A stretch of DNA of 64,000 bases from NCBI GenBank assembly GCA_015178975.1, contig WHVD01000042.1, forward strand, positions 239,501 through 303,500. Reading direction: 5' to 3'. Shown piece after piece: positions 22,357-33,155 of the stretch (position 1 is the stretch's first letter; each line of letters opens with the position of its first letter). Under the pieces are notes generated by a model, which ran no database searches, was not told where the DNA came from, and saw only the letters and a program-made list of their open reading frames with translations. This DNA comes from Hysterangium stoloniferum (Eukaryota > Basidiomycota > Agaricomycetes > Hysterangiales > Hysterangiaceae). Both the position numbers and the translations under genes were made by a program.

Positions 22357-23957
22357 CAGTGACTTACAAAATGTATCCAATGTTTTGTAGTTTCAGCTTA
22401 TATATGCTATATCCCAGTAGATAAAATAGTAGAAATCACCAAAATATTTGTGAACATGACCTATCATGTATATATGTATATGGTAGAACTATATTATGTA
22501 ATATCCATATATGGAAACACTATGAATATTTTAATGGAGATGGTTCATTGGATATGTTTTGTAACTGACAGGTTCTAGCATGAAAACCATGTGCCTATGT
22601 TGATTGTTTGCAGTTGTTTATGTTTTTCAACATGTCATGTGATCATTCTATACTACAGTATAAGTAGAAGGGCTTCTCAGCTAAGATTCCCTCAATTCTA
22701 ACTATGCATCCCCTTTCCACTGCTGCCCAGTATAAGATCCTTTTTCTACTTAATACTGGCCATTCTGCCAGACATATTTCAGTTTCTACTGGCTATAGCT
22801 ATGCTACTATCTCTAGACTTTGTTCTAAACACTGTTCCCACCTTTCTAAGTCCTCTGGTGGTCACCCTTCCAAACTCTCCACAGCCAACATCCATTTTGC
22901 ACAACACCTTATCAGCTCTGGAAAGGCTGATACAGCTGTAGATGCAACAAAGGCACTTTGCACTATCACCAACCAGTCACTCAATCCTCAAACAGTGCAT
23001 CGTGGACTCAAGGCAGCTGGGATGAAGCCTGTGGTAAAGAAGAAAAGGCCTCTTCTTTCTAAGAGGCATAGGAAGGAGAGGATGGATTTTGCTTTGGCAT
23101 ATCAGGATTGGACTGTGGAGGATTGGAAGAAGGTGGTGTGGTCTGATGAGACCAAAATTAATAGGCTGGGGTCAGATGGCAGGAAGTGGGTGTGGAAAAA
23201 GGCAGGGGAGGGCTTGAGTGACAGGCTGGTTGAGGGAACCCTGAAGTTTGGTGGTGGATCTTTAATGGTTTGGGGTGCATGCTGTGGGAGGGGGTTGGGT
23301 ATGCATGCAAGATTGATGGAAGGATTGATGGGGATCTCTACATCCAGGTTCTGGAGGATCAGCTGCAAGCCAGTCTTAAGGACTATGGTAAATCTGCCAA
23401 TGGTATCATCTTCCAGCAAGACAATGACCCCAAGCATACCTGCAAGAAGGCCCAGAATTGGTTCCAAGAAAATGGTTTCAGGGTTCTCTCATGGCCAGCA
23501 CAGTCTCCTGACTTGAATCCCATTGAACACCTATGGAATCACCTGAAGAGGAGGTTGGCAGGGTATGAGAATGCACCCAGGGGATAGAAGAGTTGTGGGA
23601 GAGGGTGGTGGATGAATGGTACAATATTGATGAAAAGGTGTGTCAGGATTTGATTTAAAGTATGCCTAGGAGGGCTTCAGATGTATTAAAGGCAAAGGGT
23701 GGCTACACTAAGTACTAAATACTAGTAATTTCCTGCCTAAATGTGTCAGTTACAAAATGTATCCAATGAATGCTCTCCATTGAAATATTCATAGTGTTTC
23801 CATATATGGATATTACATAATATAGTTCTACCATATAAATATATACATGATAGGTCATGTTCAAAAATATTCTGGTGATTTCTACTATTTTATCTACTGG
23901 GATATAGCATATATAAGCTGAAACTACAAAACATTGGATACGTTTTGTAAGTCACTG
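22357..23957 (+). mobile_element. Tc1/mariner element, 1,601 bp, with about 213-bp TIRs
   Basis: Flanked by TA (22355-22356 and 23958-23959). TIRs 22357-22570 and 23744-23957 begin CAGTGACTTACAAAA and differ at only a handful of positions. As in the element at 267, the outer site ACAAAATGTATCCAATG recurs inverted at the inner end of each TIR. The transposase is on the plus strand and nearly whole. A different family from the element at 267, but of the same architecture. Confidence 0.96.
22704..23718 (+). pseudogene. Tc1 transposase (DD34E), nearly intact
   Basis: Start MHPLSTAAQYKIL, then helix-turn-helix LLNTGHSARHISVSTGYSYA and GGHPSKLS. The catalytic residues are all present: Asp in VVWSDETKINR, Asp in [12 protein letters not shown], and Glu in [11 protein letters not shown], with the usual 34-residue spacing between the last two. 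The tail is PRRASDVLKAKGGYTKY. The frame changes near 23,300 and again near 23,580, and there is an in-frame stop (TAA) near 23,657, so it is a recent pseudogene. The usual family length is about 340 residues, which matches the span. Confidence 0.94.
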
Positions 23958-24766
23958 TATAGAATGGTCAGAACTTCCACCACTCTTCACACATGAGTAA
24001 GCCTCCTAAGTGTCAAGACCCATTCCTGGGAACTCCATGGAATATCCTTCAGATGTTATATTAGGTTCTGAACCATCTTCCAGACCAGTATAAAGATCCA
24101 GAGTCCACTGGAACCCGACCCTCATCCCTCAAGTCCCCTTTGACTCACATCCCATTCTGTCAGTCTGCCCCCAACTAGAAACCTTCTGTTATGACCCAGA
24201 AAACCCACCAGACTCTGGACTCCACCCTACAGTATATACACCCAACACTCTGTATCTCACAGACCAGTCACCAGACTCCGACTGGACTCCTGGAACCTGT
24301 CAGGGGACAATCTCAAGTTTTCTAAATTCATCCCTGACCTTCCTTAATATAGTCTCATAAGTCAAGGATAAGAGTACCTTGTTTTTATCACATTTTCAAA
24401 CTCAGCTGCACCTTTAGTTAGTCACTCGCTAGCCGAGGGTTCCTTAGACTTTTCTCTTCGGATTCCCTCTGCTAGGTAAGTAATAATGTACATTGTATGT
24501 ATATAATAGATAGGTATAAAACTTACTTCGGATTCCCTCTGCTAGTGCCCCAACTCAGTCATAGTGCGAGTCAGTGTGATCTAGAGAGTTGCCCTTACAG
24601 AACCCCTCCAACAGAGCATAGAACCCTGCTCCCGTTATGGTCCCATGACCTGTCATGATTTGTCTGTGTCTCATGCACCAGTCCTCGGACTCTGCCAGAC
24701 CTGCAAATCAACCTGTTTACACCCAACTCTCTGTTTTTGTCACTGGACTCCAACTGGACTCCCAGA

Positions 24767-26315
24767 TGTTAGAAATGGCTGACCGAAATATGACAATGCT
24801 GACCAGATGATGTGCGCAGTGGACAAAGAAGCTCTGTAATTATTATTACATAATACAGCGCTACTGATTCTGCACCTCGAGCCGTAACCACAAAAACTAA
24901 CACCCCCACTCGGAGAAGAGGTGCAGTGTAAAGGTAGAGAAGAGATAATAAATAAATGAAGATGAAATAACTCTCACTAAAAATGCAAAACCCCCACTGA
25001 ACTTAAGGCCCGGTGATATACTGTAGAACTAAATCCTCAGCAACACCCTGCGAGTGGCTCGGCCAACGTCCTTTGGGGTTGGAAGTTCTCCAGTGCCGCA
25101 AGTATTAGTATTGTTGGCCTTCACTTCCTTGGAGTCCCATTTTGAGGCAGAGTCGGAATCGGAAGCAATGTGGGCAATGTAAGCAGCGTTATCTTCTGAC
25201 AACTGATGTAACCGTCTTCGAGACTTTGCTTCACTGATGACTTTGTCCTTGATCTTCTGTGGCATATCAGCAATGCAGCGTGAGGACCGATGGCCCGGAC
25301 GTCCACACCGATGACAGACGTCCCTGTTTTTTGGGTTCAGCCAGTCAAACTGGGCTTCTCCCTCAGACTCTGAGTCCAAATCTGAATCATCCTTCTTTCG
25401 GCGCCATTTCCCTTTTCCTTTTCCTGCTCTCTTCTGTGAATACAAGGCTGCCTCAAGTTCCTGGGTCTGAGTGCTGCCATTAAGTGCAGTTTTCGTATCT
25501 TCTTGATCAGTTAAGGTTTTCTTAACAATAGTAAGAGTAGGCTCTAATGATCCTGATGTGAGAAGAGTCCGAACGATTGCAAAAGAAGAGTCGAGGTTCA
25601 TGAGAATGGAGTCAACAATATCTGTTGCAGCGGGTGCATGCCCAAGAGTTGTAAGTTCTTCAGCAGCCGAAACAATGTCCTGGATATAGAGTGAGACTGG
25701 TTTGGAGGTGTCATGGACTGGATTATAAAGACGTTTCTTGAGTTCAAAACGGGCTGCACGAGAATCCTTTTTGTATTCAGATTTGAGGCTCAGCCAAACG
25801 TCGTTTGCAGTTTGTGGTGGAGTTGTATCCTTGAAGTGGGTTGTCCGAACAGCGTTCGATGAAATTGTTTTGTAGAGGGCTGCCCTAGCTCGTTGGTCTG
25901 CTTTGAGCCATGCCTGGAGTGTAGTGTCATCCTTTAGTGGTTTTGATGAGCTCTTTATGTGCTCCATAAAGTCAATGTCCTCTCCAAAAGTCATCTCAAA
26001 CTCCTGAGTCCAGATCCCATAATTTTCACCAGTGAATTTGTTTTGGTCATCGAAGGTTCGAAGTAAATCATATATGGTAGGCTGTACCATGATGATGTGG
26101 TAGTACGAGATGTTGAAATAAAAAGTGGAGAAAGAGAAAAGAGAGTATGAGAGTTGATGCACTGGCGGGGCCCGTAACCTGTTAGAAATGGCTGACCGAA
26201 ATATGACAATGCTGACCAGATGATGTGCGCAGTGGACAAAGAAGCTCTGTAATTATTATTACATAATACAGCGCTACTGATTCTGCACCTCGAGCCGTAA
26301 CCACAAAAACTAACA
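24767..26315 (-). mobile_element. Gag-only copia element with identical LTRs
   Basis: Two 136-bp LTRs (24767-24902 and 26180-26315) that I read as identical base for base. They are flanked by the exact target duplication CCAGA (24762-24766 and 26316-26320). Between them is a single long minus-strand gag and a purine-rich tract (rc CGAGTGGGGG) before the 3' LTR. No protease, integrase or RT is present and there is little room for any. It looks whole and very young. It matches the class called TR-GAG in plants; movement would depend on enzymes from a full-length copia elsewhere. Confidence 0.93.
25029..26162 (-). CDS. Copia Gag of the gag-only element
   Basis: An uninterrupted 377-residue frame. 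The N-terminal domain is the copia Gag/UBN2 type, with FTGENYGIWTQEFEM, AWLKADQRARAALYKTIS, VWLSLKSEYKKDSRAARF and LKKRLYNPVHDTSKPVSLYI. A Lys-rich linker (GKGKGKWRRKKDDSD) leads to one CCHC zinc knuckle (CHRCGRPGHRSSRC) near residue 290, for RNA binding. The product would form particles that package its own RNA; replication proteins must come in trans. The frame could begin at the second Met (MVQPTIYDLL, codon 25), which fits copia Gag starts better than the hydrophobic upstream stretch. Confidence 0.93.
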   Translation of the reverse strand: MHQLSYSLFSFSTFYFNISYYHIIMVQPTIYDLLRTFDDQNKFTGENYGIWTQEFEMTFGEDIDFMEHIKSSSKPLKDDTTLQAWLKADQRARAALYKTISSNAVRTTHFKDTTPPQTANDVWLSLKSEYKKDSRAARFELKKRLYNPVHDTSKPVSLYIQDIVSAAEELTTLGHAPAATDIVDSILMNLDSSFAIVRTLLTSGSLEPTLTIVKKTLTDQEDTKTALNGSTQTQELEAALYSQKRAGKGKGKWRRKKDDSDLDSESEGEAQFDWLNPKNRDVCHRCGRPGHRSSRCIADMPQKIKDKVISEAKSRRRLHQLSEDNAAYIAHIASDSDSASKWDSKEVKANNTNTCGTGELPTPKDVGRATRRVLLRI

Positions 26316-27023
26316 CCAGAACCCCTCTAACAGAGCATAGAACCCTGCTCCCATTATGGTCTAATGACTTGTCATGTTTCAGACCCCACTCCTGTTCCGT
26401 TCCATCCCTACTACCTAGTTTTATATTTACTTGTTTCATTTTATGTTTAATAGTTCTGCCCCTCATTAATACCGGATTTGGTATTATTACATTTCACTCC
26501 TTGTATGTACTGTCTGTGAAGAGTGGTAGAAGTTCTAACCATTCTATATACGAAGAATATCGACCGTTAAAGTACGATACCACGATGTATTGACTGTCTA
26601 AGTCTAATACGGACCGAACACGTATTGACTACTTAGTTCAATACGGTAGAGAGAAGTAGCTATCTAAAGTAAGGTAGATAGCTAGAACGAATAAGCAGAA
26701 TCGACTGGTTAAGTGCAATTCTGGACAACTGCTCGAGTGCAAGTAGAGTAGTTAGAGAGTCAAATAACAGAGTAGCGTGGATGTAGTCCACGCGAGTTGA
26801 GATAAGGATTGAGTTTCGACTGATACAGTTCGAAACTCAGTTTGAATGAGTAGCTAAAGCCCGTCTGTGACGGTCGAGACGATACACCAATCACAACTTA
26901 CAGGACACTAACGGGTGTCTGGGTAAGTTCGTGGTTGCAGTGTAAAAAGTGTCTGAGTTCTAATTGGTGCTGAGTGCACCCACAAGTATACACAATGCTT
27001 TGAACTAATGAAATATGCAATAT

Positions 27024-27397
27024 CACTAGAGGCACCTCAAGGTTTTTGGAGTTGGAAAACCTTCCAAAAATCCTACTATTTGGCCAAATTTTCTAGGAAT
27101 TCTTTGACTGATAAATTTTTTGAAAATTTCAAGTTTTAGTAGGATTTTCCAAAGTGGAAAATCATATTTGAAAACTTTAAATATTTGTATCAAAAAACTC
27201 TGACTACTGATGTTTCCTCAGATTTTGTGATACAAATATTTAAAGTTTTTAGATATGATTTTCCACTTTGGAAAATTCTACTAAAACTTAAAAATTTCAA
27301 ACAATTTATCAGTTCAAATAATTCTCAGAAAATCTGGCCAAATAATAGGATTTTTGAAAGGTTTTCAAACTCCAAAAACCTTGGGATGCCTCCAGTG
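27024..27397. mobile_element. 374-bp foldback MITE in the 3' LTR-F
   Basis: Ends CACTAGAGGCACC and GGATGCCTCCAGTG, flanked by TAT on both sides (27021-27023 and 27398-27400). It is absent from the partner LTR at 33,261. Nearly the whole length is an imperfect inverted repeat (TTTTTGGAGTTGGAAAACC against GGTTTTCAAACTCCAAAAA, and TTTTCCAAAGTGGAAAATC in both arms), with a small loop near 27,205. No coding capacity. Confidence 0.88.
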
Positions 27398-28739
27398 TAT
27401 TCGAAGAATATGAAAGATAGAAAAATATGAATAGAATATGTAAAATATAAATGAAATAAAAGGAGTGTTTTACCACAATGATACTGTGGTAAAAGCATAC
27501 TCCTCACAGTGCCCCCCAGTTTGAAGGGATGTGCTACACGAAGTTCTGGAAAGCTTCGGGGATGCCCCCCAGGTGTCTTGTTGGAAGCCCCCCAAAATGC
27601 AAGGTGCCAAGACCCCAGTATTTGAAGAGAGGTTGGTGAGTTTAGGGGCGGTGAGGGATGATATGTCGATGTGGAAAAAGGGAGGGAAGGGAAGGGGAAA
27701 AAAATAGATCCATTCTTTTCCTTCAGTCCCTAGTCGAGCACTCCTTCAGTCCTCGAACAGCAAATGGACTACTTGATAGCCTTCTAGACACTGCCACATT
27801 GTCTCCTTCCAGGACACGAGGCATTCCTCATAGTAGATGTCCTGTAGGTGGACAGACTGTCATGTAACTCGTTGGGCAGTGCATCTTGGGGTTAGGAGGG
27901 TAAGCTATCATTAGAGTCCATCGGAATCTCCTCCTCCTTAAATGAGTACCGGAGGAGGTTTATGATGCTTTGCTGTGGCGAGATAGTGTAAGACTCAGGA
28001 TTAGGATCTTTCCATGCTGCTAGTCTATGGGACCTAGCAGCATGTCAGGATGTATACCCTATACCCCCTATACCGCCCCCCACTTTGTGATATTGTGATT
28101 CCACCACGATCTCGCAAATTAACCATTATTGTGCACAGTTAGGTTGCAGTCTGTGTTCCCAAAAGGTCTAGCCCATGGTAGGTCTAGAAAGTGTCCAGGA
28201 ATGCTGCGAGTAGGTGGGCAAGTCCGGAGGAAAAAGAAAAAATCACGAAATTGACTGAGTTCAGTACGATTGTAATAATGAACCCGAATACGGCACTTGA
28301 GTTGGGTGTGTACGCATTCCTCGCTCCAAAATCCCAACACTGGCACATAACCACTTCTCCTGCCCCCGTCGCAGCCAAATTTGACATCACAAGTCATGCC
28401 TATCGAAAATGCATTCGTCGCTATGCCTAACGAAAGCACATGAACTGAAATCGAAAGTGAAAGGGGTGAAGGGGAAAGAGTCCCTGTCTGTTGGTGAGAC
28501 GTTGTCAGGGCATGGTGTTGCACAACCAGAGGGCTACAGGCACGTCGACATGTGTGAGAAGCACACTCGTGAATTTGACCGTGAGAGATGAGCGCATCAA
28601 CGCAACTCGCAAATTCGACCGCAAACGACGAGCGCATTGGCGGGCTCATGAACTCCATTAGAAGTCAGCATCCATCGGTGAGGTCATTGAAGCATGGTGT
28701 TGTGCAGCCCGTGAGCTACGAGCGCATCAATGTAGTATA

Positions 28740-29590
28740 TCTTCAAGCTGTGCCCCCACACCGCATTTGTGCACCTGTGTAGCACAAGTTGCGCACTCAT
28801 GTAGCCCAGTCGCACAGTCGTACCATTGCGCAGTCGCACCATCACGCAGTCGCGCCGTCGCACACCCGTGCAGCGCAGTCATGCGGTCTCGCACACTTGT
28901 ACAGCGCAATTGCGCAGTCACGCACTTGTGCAGCGCGGTCGTGCGGTCGTGAACTCTTGTGGCTCAGTCACGCAGTCGTACCATTGCGCAGTCGTACCAT
29001 CATGCTGTCACACAGTTGCGCCGTCGCGCACCCATGCAGCGCAGTCGTGCGGTCACACACTTGTACAGCGCGATCGCGCAGTCACGCACTTGTGCAGCGC
29101 AGTTGTGCGGTCGCACACTTGTACAGCGCGATCGCGCAGTCACGCACTTGTGCAGCGTGGTCGTGCAGTCGTGAACTCTTGCGGCGCAGTCACGCAATCG
29201 CACCATCATACCCCGTCCCTCTATTTTCCGACGTTCCTTTGAAACAACCTCTGCTAGACCAGATTCCCCGGACATCTCCCCAACCAAGAGAAGTTCCGTC
29301 GACGCCATTTCCCACAAGTCAACAACGTCGTGGGACAGTAGTAGTGTCGATGCTGATGACAAGGAGTGGGGAAGAGTACGAGACCGAGGTCAGGACCAAG
29401 ACCGACGTCGAGACAAGTCACGGGCTTTACTGAAGAAGCAAGGTGAAAGACCAAGAGTCGACTTTTGAAAAAAGGATGGAGGTTGCAGTCGCACAGTCGC
29501 GCACTTGTGTAGCGTGGTCATGCGGTCGCGCACTTGCGCACTCATGCAGTGCAGTCGCACATGTGTGCACCCGCGCGGCGTCGCACACTG
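28740..29590 (+). repeat. CGCAGTCGTGC-type minisatellite with embedded unique piece
   Basis: Tandem degenerate units such as GCGCAGTCGTGCGGTCGCAC and CACTTGTACAGCGCGATCGC fill 28,760-29,210 and resume at 29,480-29,590. The insert 29,213-29,478 is not repetitive. Long open frames here (for example 28789-29433) are read-through of the repeat and are not called as genes. Confidence 0.85.
29213..29478 (+). pseudogene. Captured host-gene fragment within minisatellite
   Basis: A non-repetitive 266-bp island with protein-like composition on the plus strand: a Ser/Asp/Pro-rich part (SARPDSPDISPTKRSSVDA), then a charged part (DKEWGRVRDRGQDQDRRRD) ending KKQGERPRVDF and a stop. Codon usage and the sharp edges against the repeat suggest a captured exon from an unrelated gene. 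I do not recognise the family. It is opposite in strand to its host element. Confidence 0.5.
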
Positions 29591-30159
29591 AATCCGAATC
29601 TGTGAATGGCTGATCAGAAAGTGTCACACACCGAGCCTGAAAGTCGCGAAGGTCAAGAAAGGCAAAGCTTCGACTATTTCAGTGCGAGGATCTGACCATG
29701 AGGAAGGATCTTGTTGAACGGTGTGCACCGAACCCATAAGTTGCAAAGGTCAGAAAGGCAAAGCTTTGACTATTTCAGTGCAAAGCTTCAGCAGAGGGGA
29801 AGGCTAAGAGTAGAAGACGGTGTGAAGGCTTCGTTGTGAGGTGACACGGCCATGTGTCCACATGTGTCCACAAGTTTCGGAGGTCAGTCTTTTACTCTGT
29901 CGTACTCGACTGTCGACCTCACCCCATCTCCTCATTGTTTGGAAGGACTGGGTAAGCCTTAGCACTGACATGTAGCAGTAACCCATCTCTATGAAGCTAC
30001 ACGCTCATGTACTGCATGCAGCTCTCGACCGTTCCATTGGCGAGACTGGTGACACAGAGGTGACAATCCATATGCACCTTCCCCTATACAGCCCACACCT
30101 ATGCACCCACACACCACATGCCGTACACCCACATCCATGCGCAGGACCTTCATTATCAC

Positions 30160-30420
30160 GGAGTACTCGAATGACTGATGTTAATGTCTTCGCCGCGCTG
30201 CATAGCACTTCGCCATGGGATGGCTCTTTGAAAGTAGGCCCAAGTCCACTTCTCAGCATCGATTTCCTCAAGGTAGCTGTGCATAACCATATCACTGCCA
30301 TCATCCAGATCCAGGTCAGTGACGGCATTGGCAGATGACTGCATCTTGTTGCTGCAGCTGCTTTTCTTGTTCAGTGGTAAGCATGAGTTCATCCTTGTCC
30401 TCTGTGCCACACCCTTACGC
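30160..30420 (-). pseudogene. Second captured fragment in the LTR-F element
   Basis: A unique stretch between minisatellites, with minus-strand coding potential (VTDLDLDDGSDMVMHSYLEE, then WAYFQRAIPW) over about 50-90 codons. The copy at 18.7-24.0 kb has the BCS1-like fragment in the corresponding position. The two copies share only the part from WAYFQRAIPW onward. Origin unknown; it may be coding remains of a different gene. Confidence 0.4.
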
Positions 30421-31790
30421 CCACACCTACACAGCGCACCCACAAGGTGCACCTGCGTATCTGCGTGGTGTGCTTGCGTGGTACACTTGCACACCCGTGC
30501 AGCACCCCGGTGCACTCATCCACTCGTGCGGCGCACCCACATCCATGCGCTGCACCCACATCCATGCGCCGCACCCACATCCATGCGCCGCAACCATACA
30601 CCCTCACTTACACACCACATCCAAGCACCACATCCATGCCCTGCGCGCGCGCACCACATCTACGCCGCACGCACACACACCACGTCCACGCCCCACATGC
30701 ACTGTGAAGGATAAGTCATATAGGAGGTGCAGTTAAAGGCTCTAAGCCTTACTCCTTAACTGCTTTATAATCTCATTATTCTCTTTATGTTCTATATTTT
30801 TATTCTATTTCTATATCTCATAAATACGGGTCAAACCCCCTTTATTTAGTTCGAGAGTCCATGTATGCTTGTGGGCGCTCTCGCCCACAAGAAGTATGCA
30901 CATGTCACAGGTAGTAGTCACATGGATAAAACTCAGACACCTTTCAACCCCGACAACCATCACCTGCACACGCAAGTACTGGTTCGGGGCCTAGTCTGAA
31001 ACTAGTCTTCGCTCTATCTCTCTTACTATATCTACAGTAACTACACTTCGCACTGAAACAGTCGAAGTCAGTTACTACCACTCGACTTGACTTCTACCTC
31101 TTGGTTCGTGCAGTAAGAATATCCATCGTAGTTCACGTTCTTAGAATATTCTCTCTCCCTCACAATATATACTTTCTCTCCACTACTTGGCCGTTAGTTC
31201 AGCTAGCTACGCAATCGGACCGTACCGCAAGGTCGATCCGCTCTTGTAATTATTTACCGATTGCACCTTAAGGGTCAATTGTAATCTATACTTGATCACT
31301 TCAAACTACTAGTCGGTTGTATATCGTACTATCGTTAGTCGATAACAATCGCACATTGAGTAGTAAACTACCCGACCCTTTACACGCGCACACCACGTCT
31401 ATGCCCCGCGTGCGCGCACCACATCTACACCGCACGCGCACACACCACCTCCATGCCCCATGCATGCACATTCACCATATCCATGCGCCGCACGTGCACA
31501 CCACCTCCATGCACCATGCACACGCATGCCCCGCGTGACGTGTTGGTGCGCTCATGCAGCGTACTTGCATACCCGAGCGACGTGTTGACGTGCTCACACA
31601 GTGTGCTTGTGTGCCTGTGCAGCTACACGCTCATGCACTGCACCCAGCTCTCGACCGTTTCACTGGCGAAACTGGTGACATAGTCGTTTGCACGCTGCCA
31701 CACCCACATCCATGTGCTAACGTACTGCACCCCACTCTCGACTGTTCTATCAGCGAGACTGGTGACAAAGTCATTTGCATGCTCTTGCTG
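30421..31790 (-). repeat. Minisatellite with embedded LTR-E, right copy
   Basis: GT/CA-rich units flank LTR-E (30703-31392, reverse orientation). The repeats on its two sides begin with near-identical words (CCACGTCCACGCCCCACATGC and CCACGTCTATGCCCCGCG). This suggests that the LTR sits between repeat units rather than in a simple 5-bp target. 31,620-31,790 holds two copies of a module with CACTGGCGAAACTGGTGACA. Confidence 0.75.
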
Positions 31791-31899
31791 GCAATAGGTG
31801 ACGATCCCGTATGTGCCTTCTCCTATACCCCCTATACTGCCCCCCTGTTGCGATATCATTGTTCCAGAATGATCTCGCAACATAACGATTGTCCCCCAT

Positions 31900-33155
31900 G
31901 TGATGTAATTTTCGAGGGAGCGTCCCGGGTCCAATGGAAATGTATCTGTCCTAGGCTTGGTCTGTCGAGGGGTATCCAGTGCGGTGTGTCCATGGTCATC
32001 TTCCATTTGCAGAAACTTCATCAGCGCCCCCCATTCTGGAATTAGGGGCTTGTGTTGATGAATTCCCAGTGGTATCTCCATGGGAAAGCTTTTGTTGAGT
32101 CCTGCAAGATGGGATACCTTTACCGTTGGTGAGTTCTGTCCCGTGCCTTTTCTATCATCAAAACCATTGTCTGATTTCTGCCCCCCAGTTTCCAAGCCTT
32201 TACTGCAGTCCCAATCATTTGAGCTATTGGACGACTTATTGGAGGGTCCACTCGGCAGAGTAGATGGGATAGGATGGATAGGTGATGGATGGCGAGATTC
32301 GTCAGGACACTGCAAATCTCAACCTGAGGATGATGGGGAACTGGAGACGACTTTGGCTGCAATCTTTTCTGCAGACGCATTCGAGAAAGACGACTGTCCG
32401 TTTTTGGCAGTTGATCTGGCATAGATTCCAGGACATTCTTCGTGAAAGGGACCAGAGCTGGAGGATGAAGATGTTCGTTCTGGCTCATCAAATCCACTGA
32501 GCAATTCCGCCATCATCTTGTTACATCTCTCCAGGTTATGCATTAATTTCGACCTGAGAGCAAAGTAGGCGAAACACACATTTGAGGGTTTACTGTATAT
32601 GGATTCCTTCAATGTTTGAATGTATATGAAATCTGTATCAACCCTTGGCACGATGTGGTCCCCTCCGAGCAATACATGCATAATCTGTAGCAGATCATCA
32701 TGCACACAAAGTAAATCAGTGAGGAGAGTGAACAGTTCCATCTTGATACCCGCTATTCCCTTTTCTCAGAAGAACATCACTTCGTTTGACCACTTTGGGA
32801 TCAACTTTGTTACCTCGTCGAGAGTTCCAGGCCAAGTGAATAAATCGTGTGCTGATATGATGCCATGATACCGACCTAGCCAAACTGCTACTGTTGTAGG
32901 CATGGATGGGTATCTAGTCCAGTAATTCTTCGTGGCAGCGATGACCTTATCTCTCGAAACTCGAGGAGCGTAGTAAGAGCCCCACTTCACATTGACAGGC
33001 TCTGAATAAAGTAATTGGCCATGATGCTCGAGCATAACTTGTCTCGGCGGGAAGACCAGGGTATTCTTCATGAAGGTGTGAGCATTTTGCCTTTCCAAGG
33101 GACTCGACTGCTCGAAGTTTGAGTTACCTTCCATTTTAACCAGATTCGCGACGCT
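31900..33155 (-). pseudogene. Unknown coding region in gag position of the LTR-F element
   Basis: Minus-strand frames just after the 5' LTR. One begins MEGNSNFEQSSPLERQNAHT at 33,155 and includes TRYPSMPTTVAVWLGRYHG. A second, around 32,740-32,319, includes MELFTLLTDLLCVHDDLLQI and a Ser-rich linker. A Pro/Ser-rich one follows (32,315-31,900). Position and order suggest a structural (gag-like) role, but there is no zinc knuckle and I do not recognise the family. The region is broken. Confidence 0.5.

Larger units (their letters stand above)
18699..23991 (+). mobile_element. 5'-truncated LTR-F element with captured BCS1-like fragment
   Basis: The copy begins abruptly at an embedded LTR-E (18699-19388), abutting the broken LTR-A with GG microhomology. 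Next come a GT-rich minisatellite, a captured AAA-ATPase fragment (19,752-20,461) and more minisatellite. A non-coding internal region contains TGGTATAGGGGGTATAGGG near 21,430. The element ends with a polypurine tract CTGGGGGGCAC and 3' LTR-F (21998-23991). That LTR holds the Tc1 element 22357-23957. No reverse transcriptase or integrase is seen. The same order of parts occurs inverted in the complete copy at 26,515-33,876. Non-autonomous LTR element; broken. Confidence 0.8.
21998..23991 (+). repeat. 3' LTR-F containing a Tc1 element
   Basis: It starts TGTGAGGAGTATGC and ends CACTCTTCACA. Without the Tc1 insertion it is about 390 bp, shorter than the 616-bp LTR-F at 33,261, so it is internally reduced. 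Confidence 0.8.

Noticed and set aside
28789-29433. A 214-codon open frame on the plus strand.
   Set aside because: It is read-through of the GC-rich minisatellite; several frames are open at once and translate into the same short repeated word.
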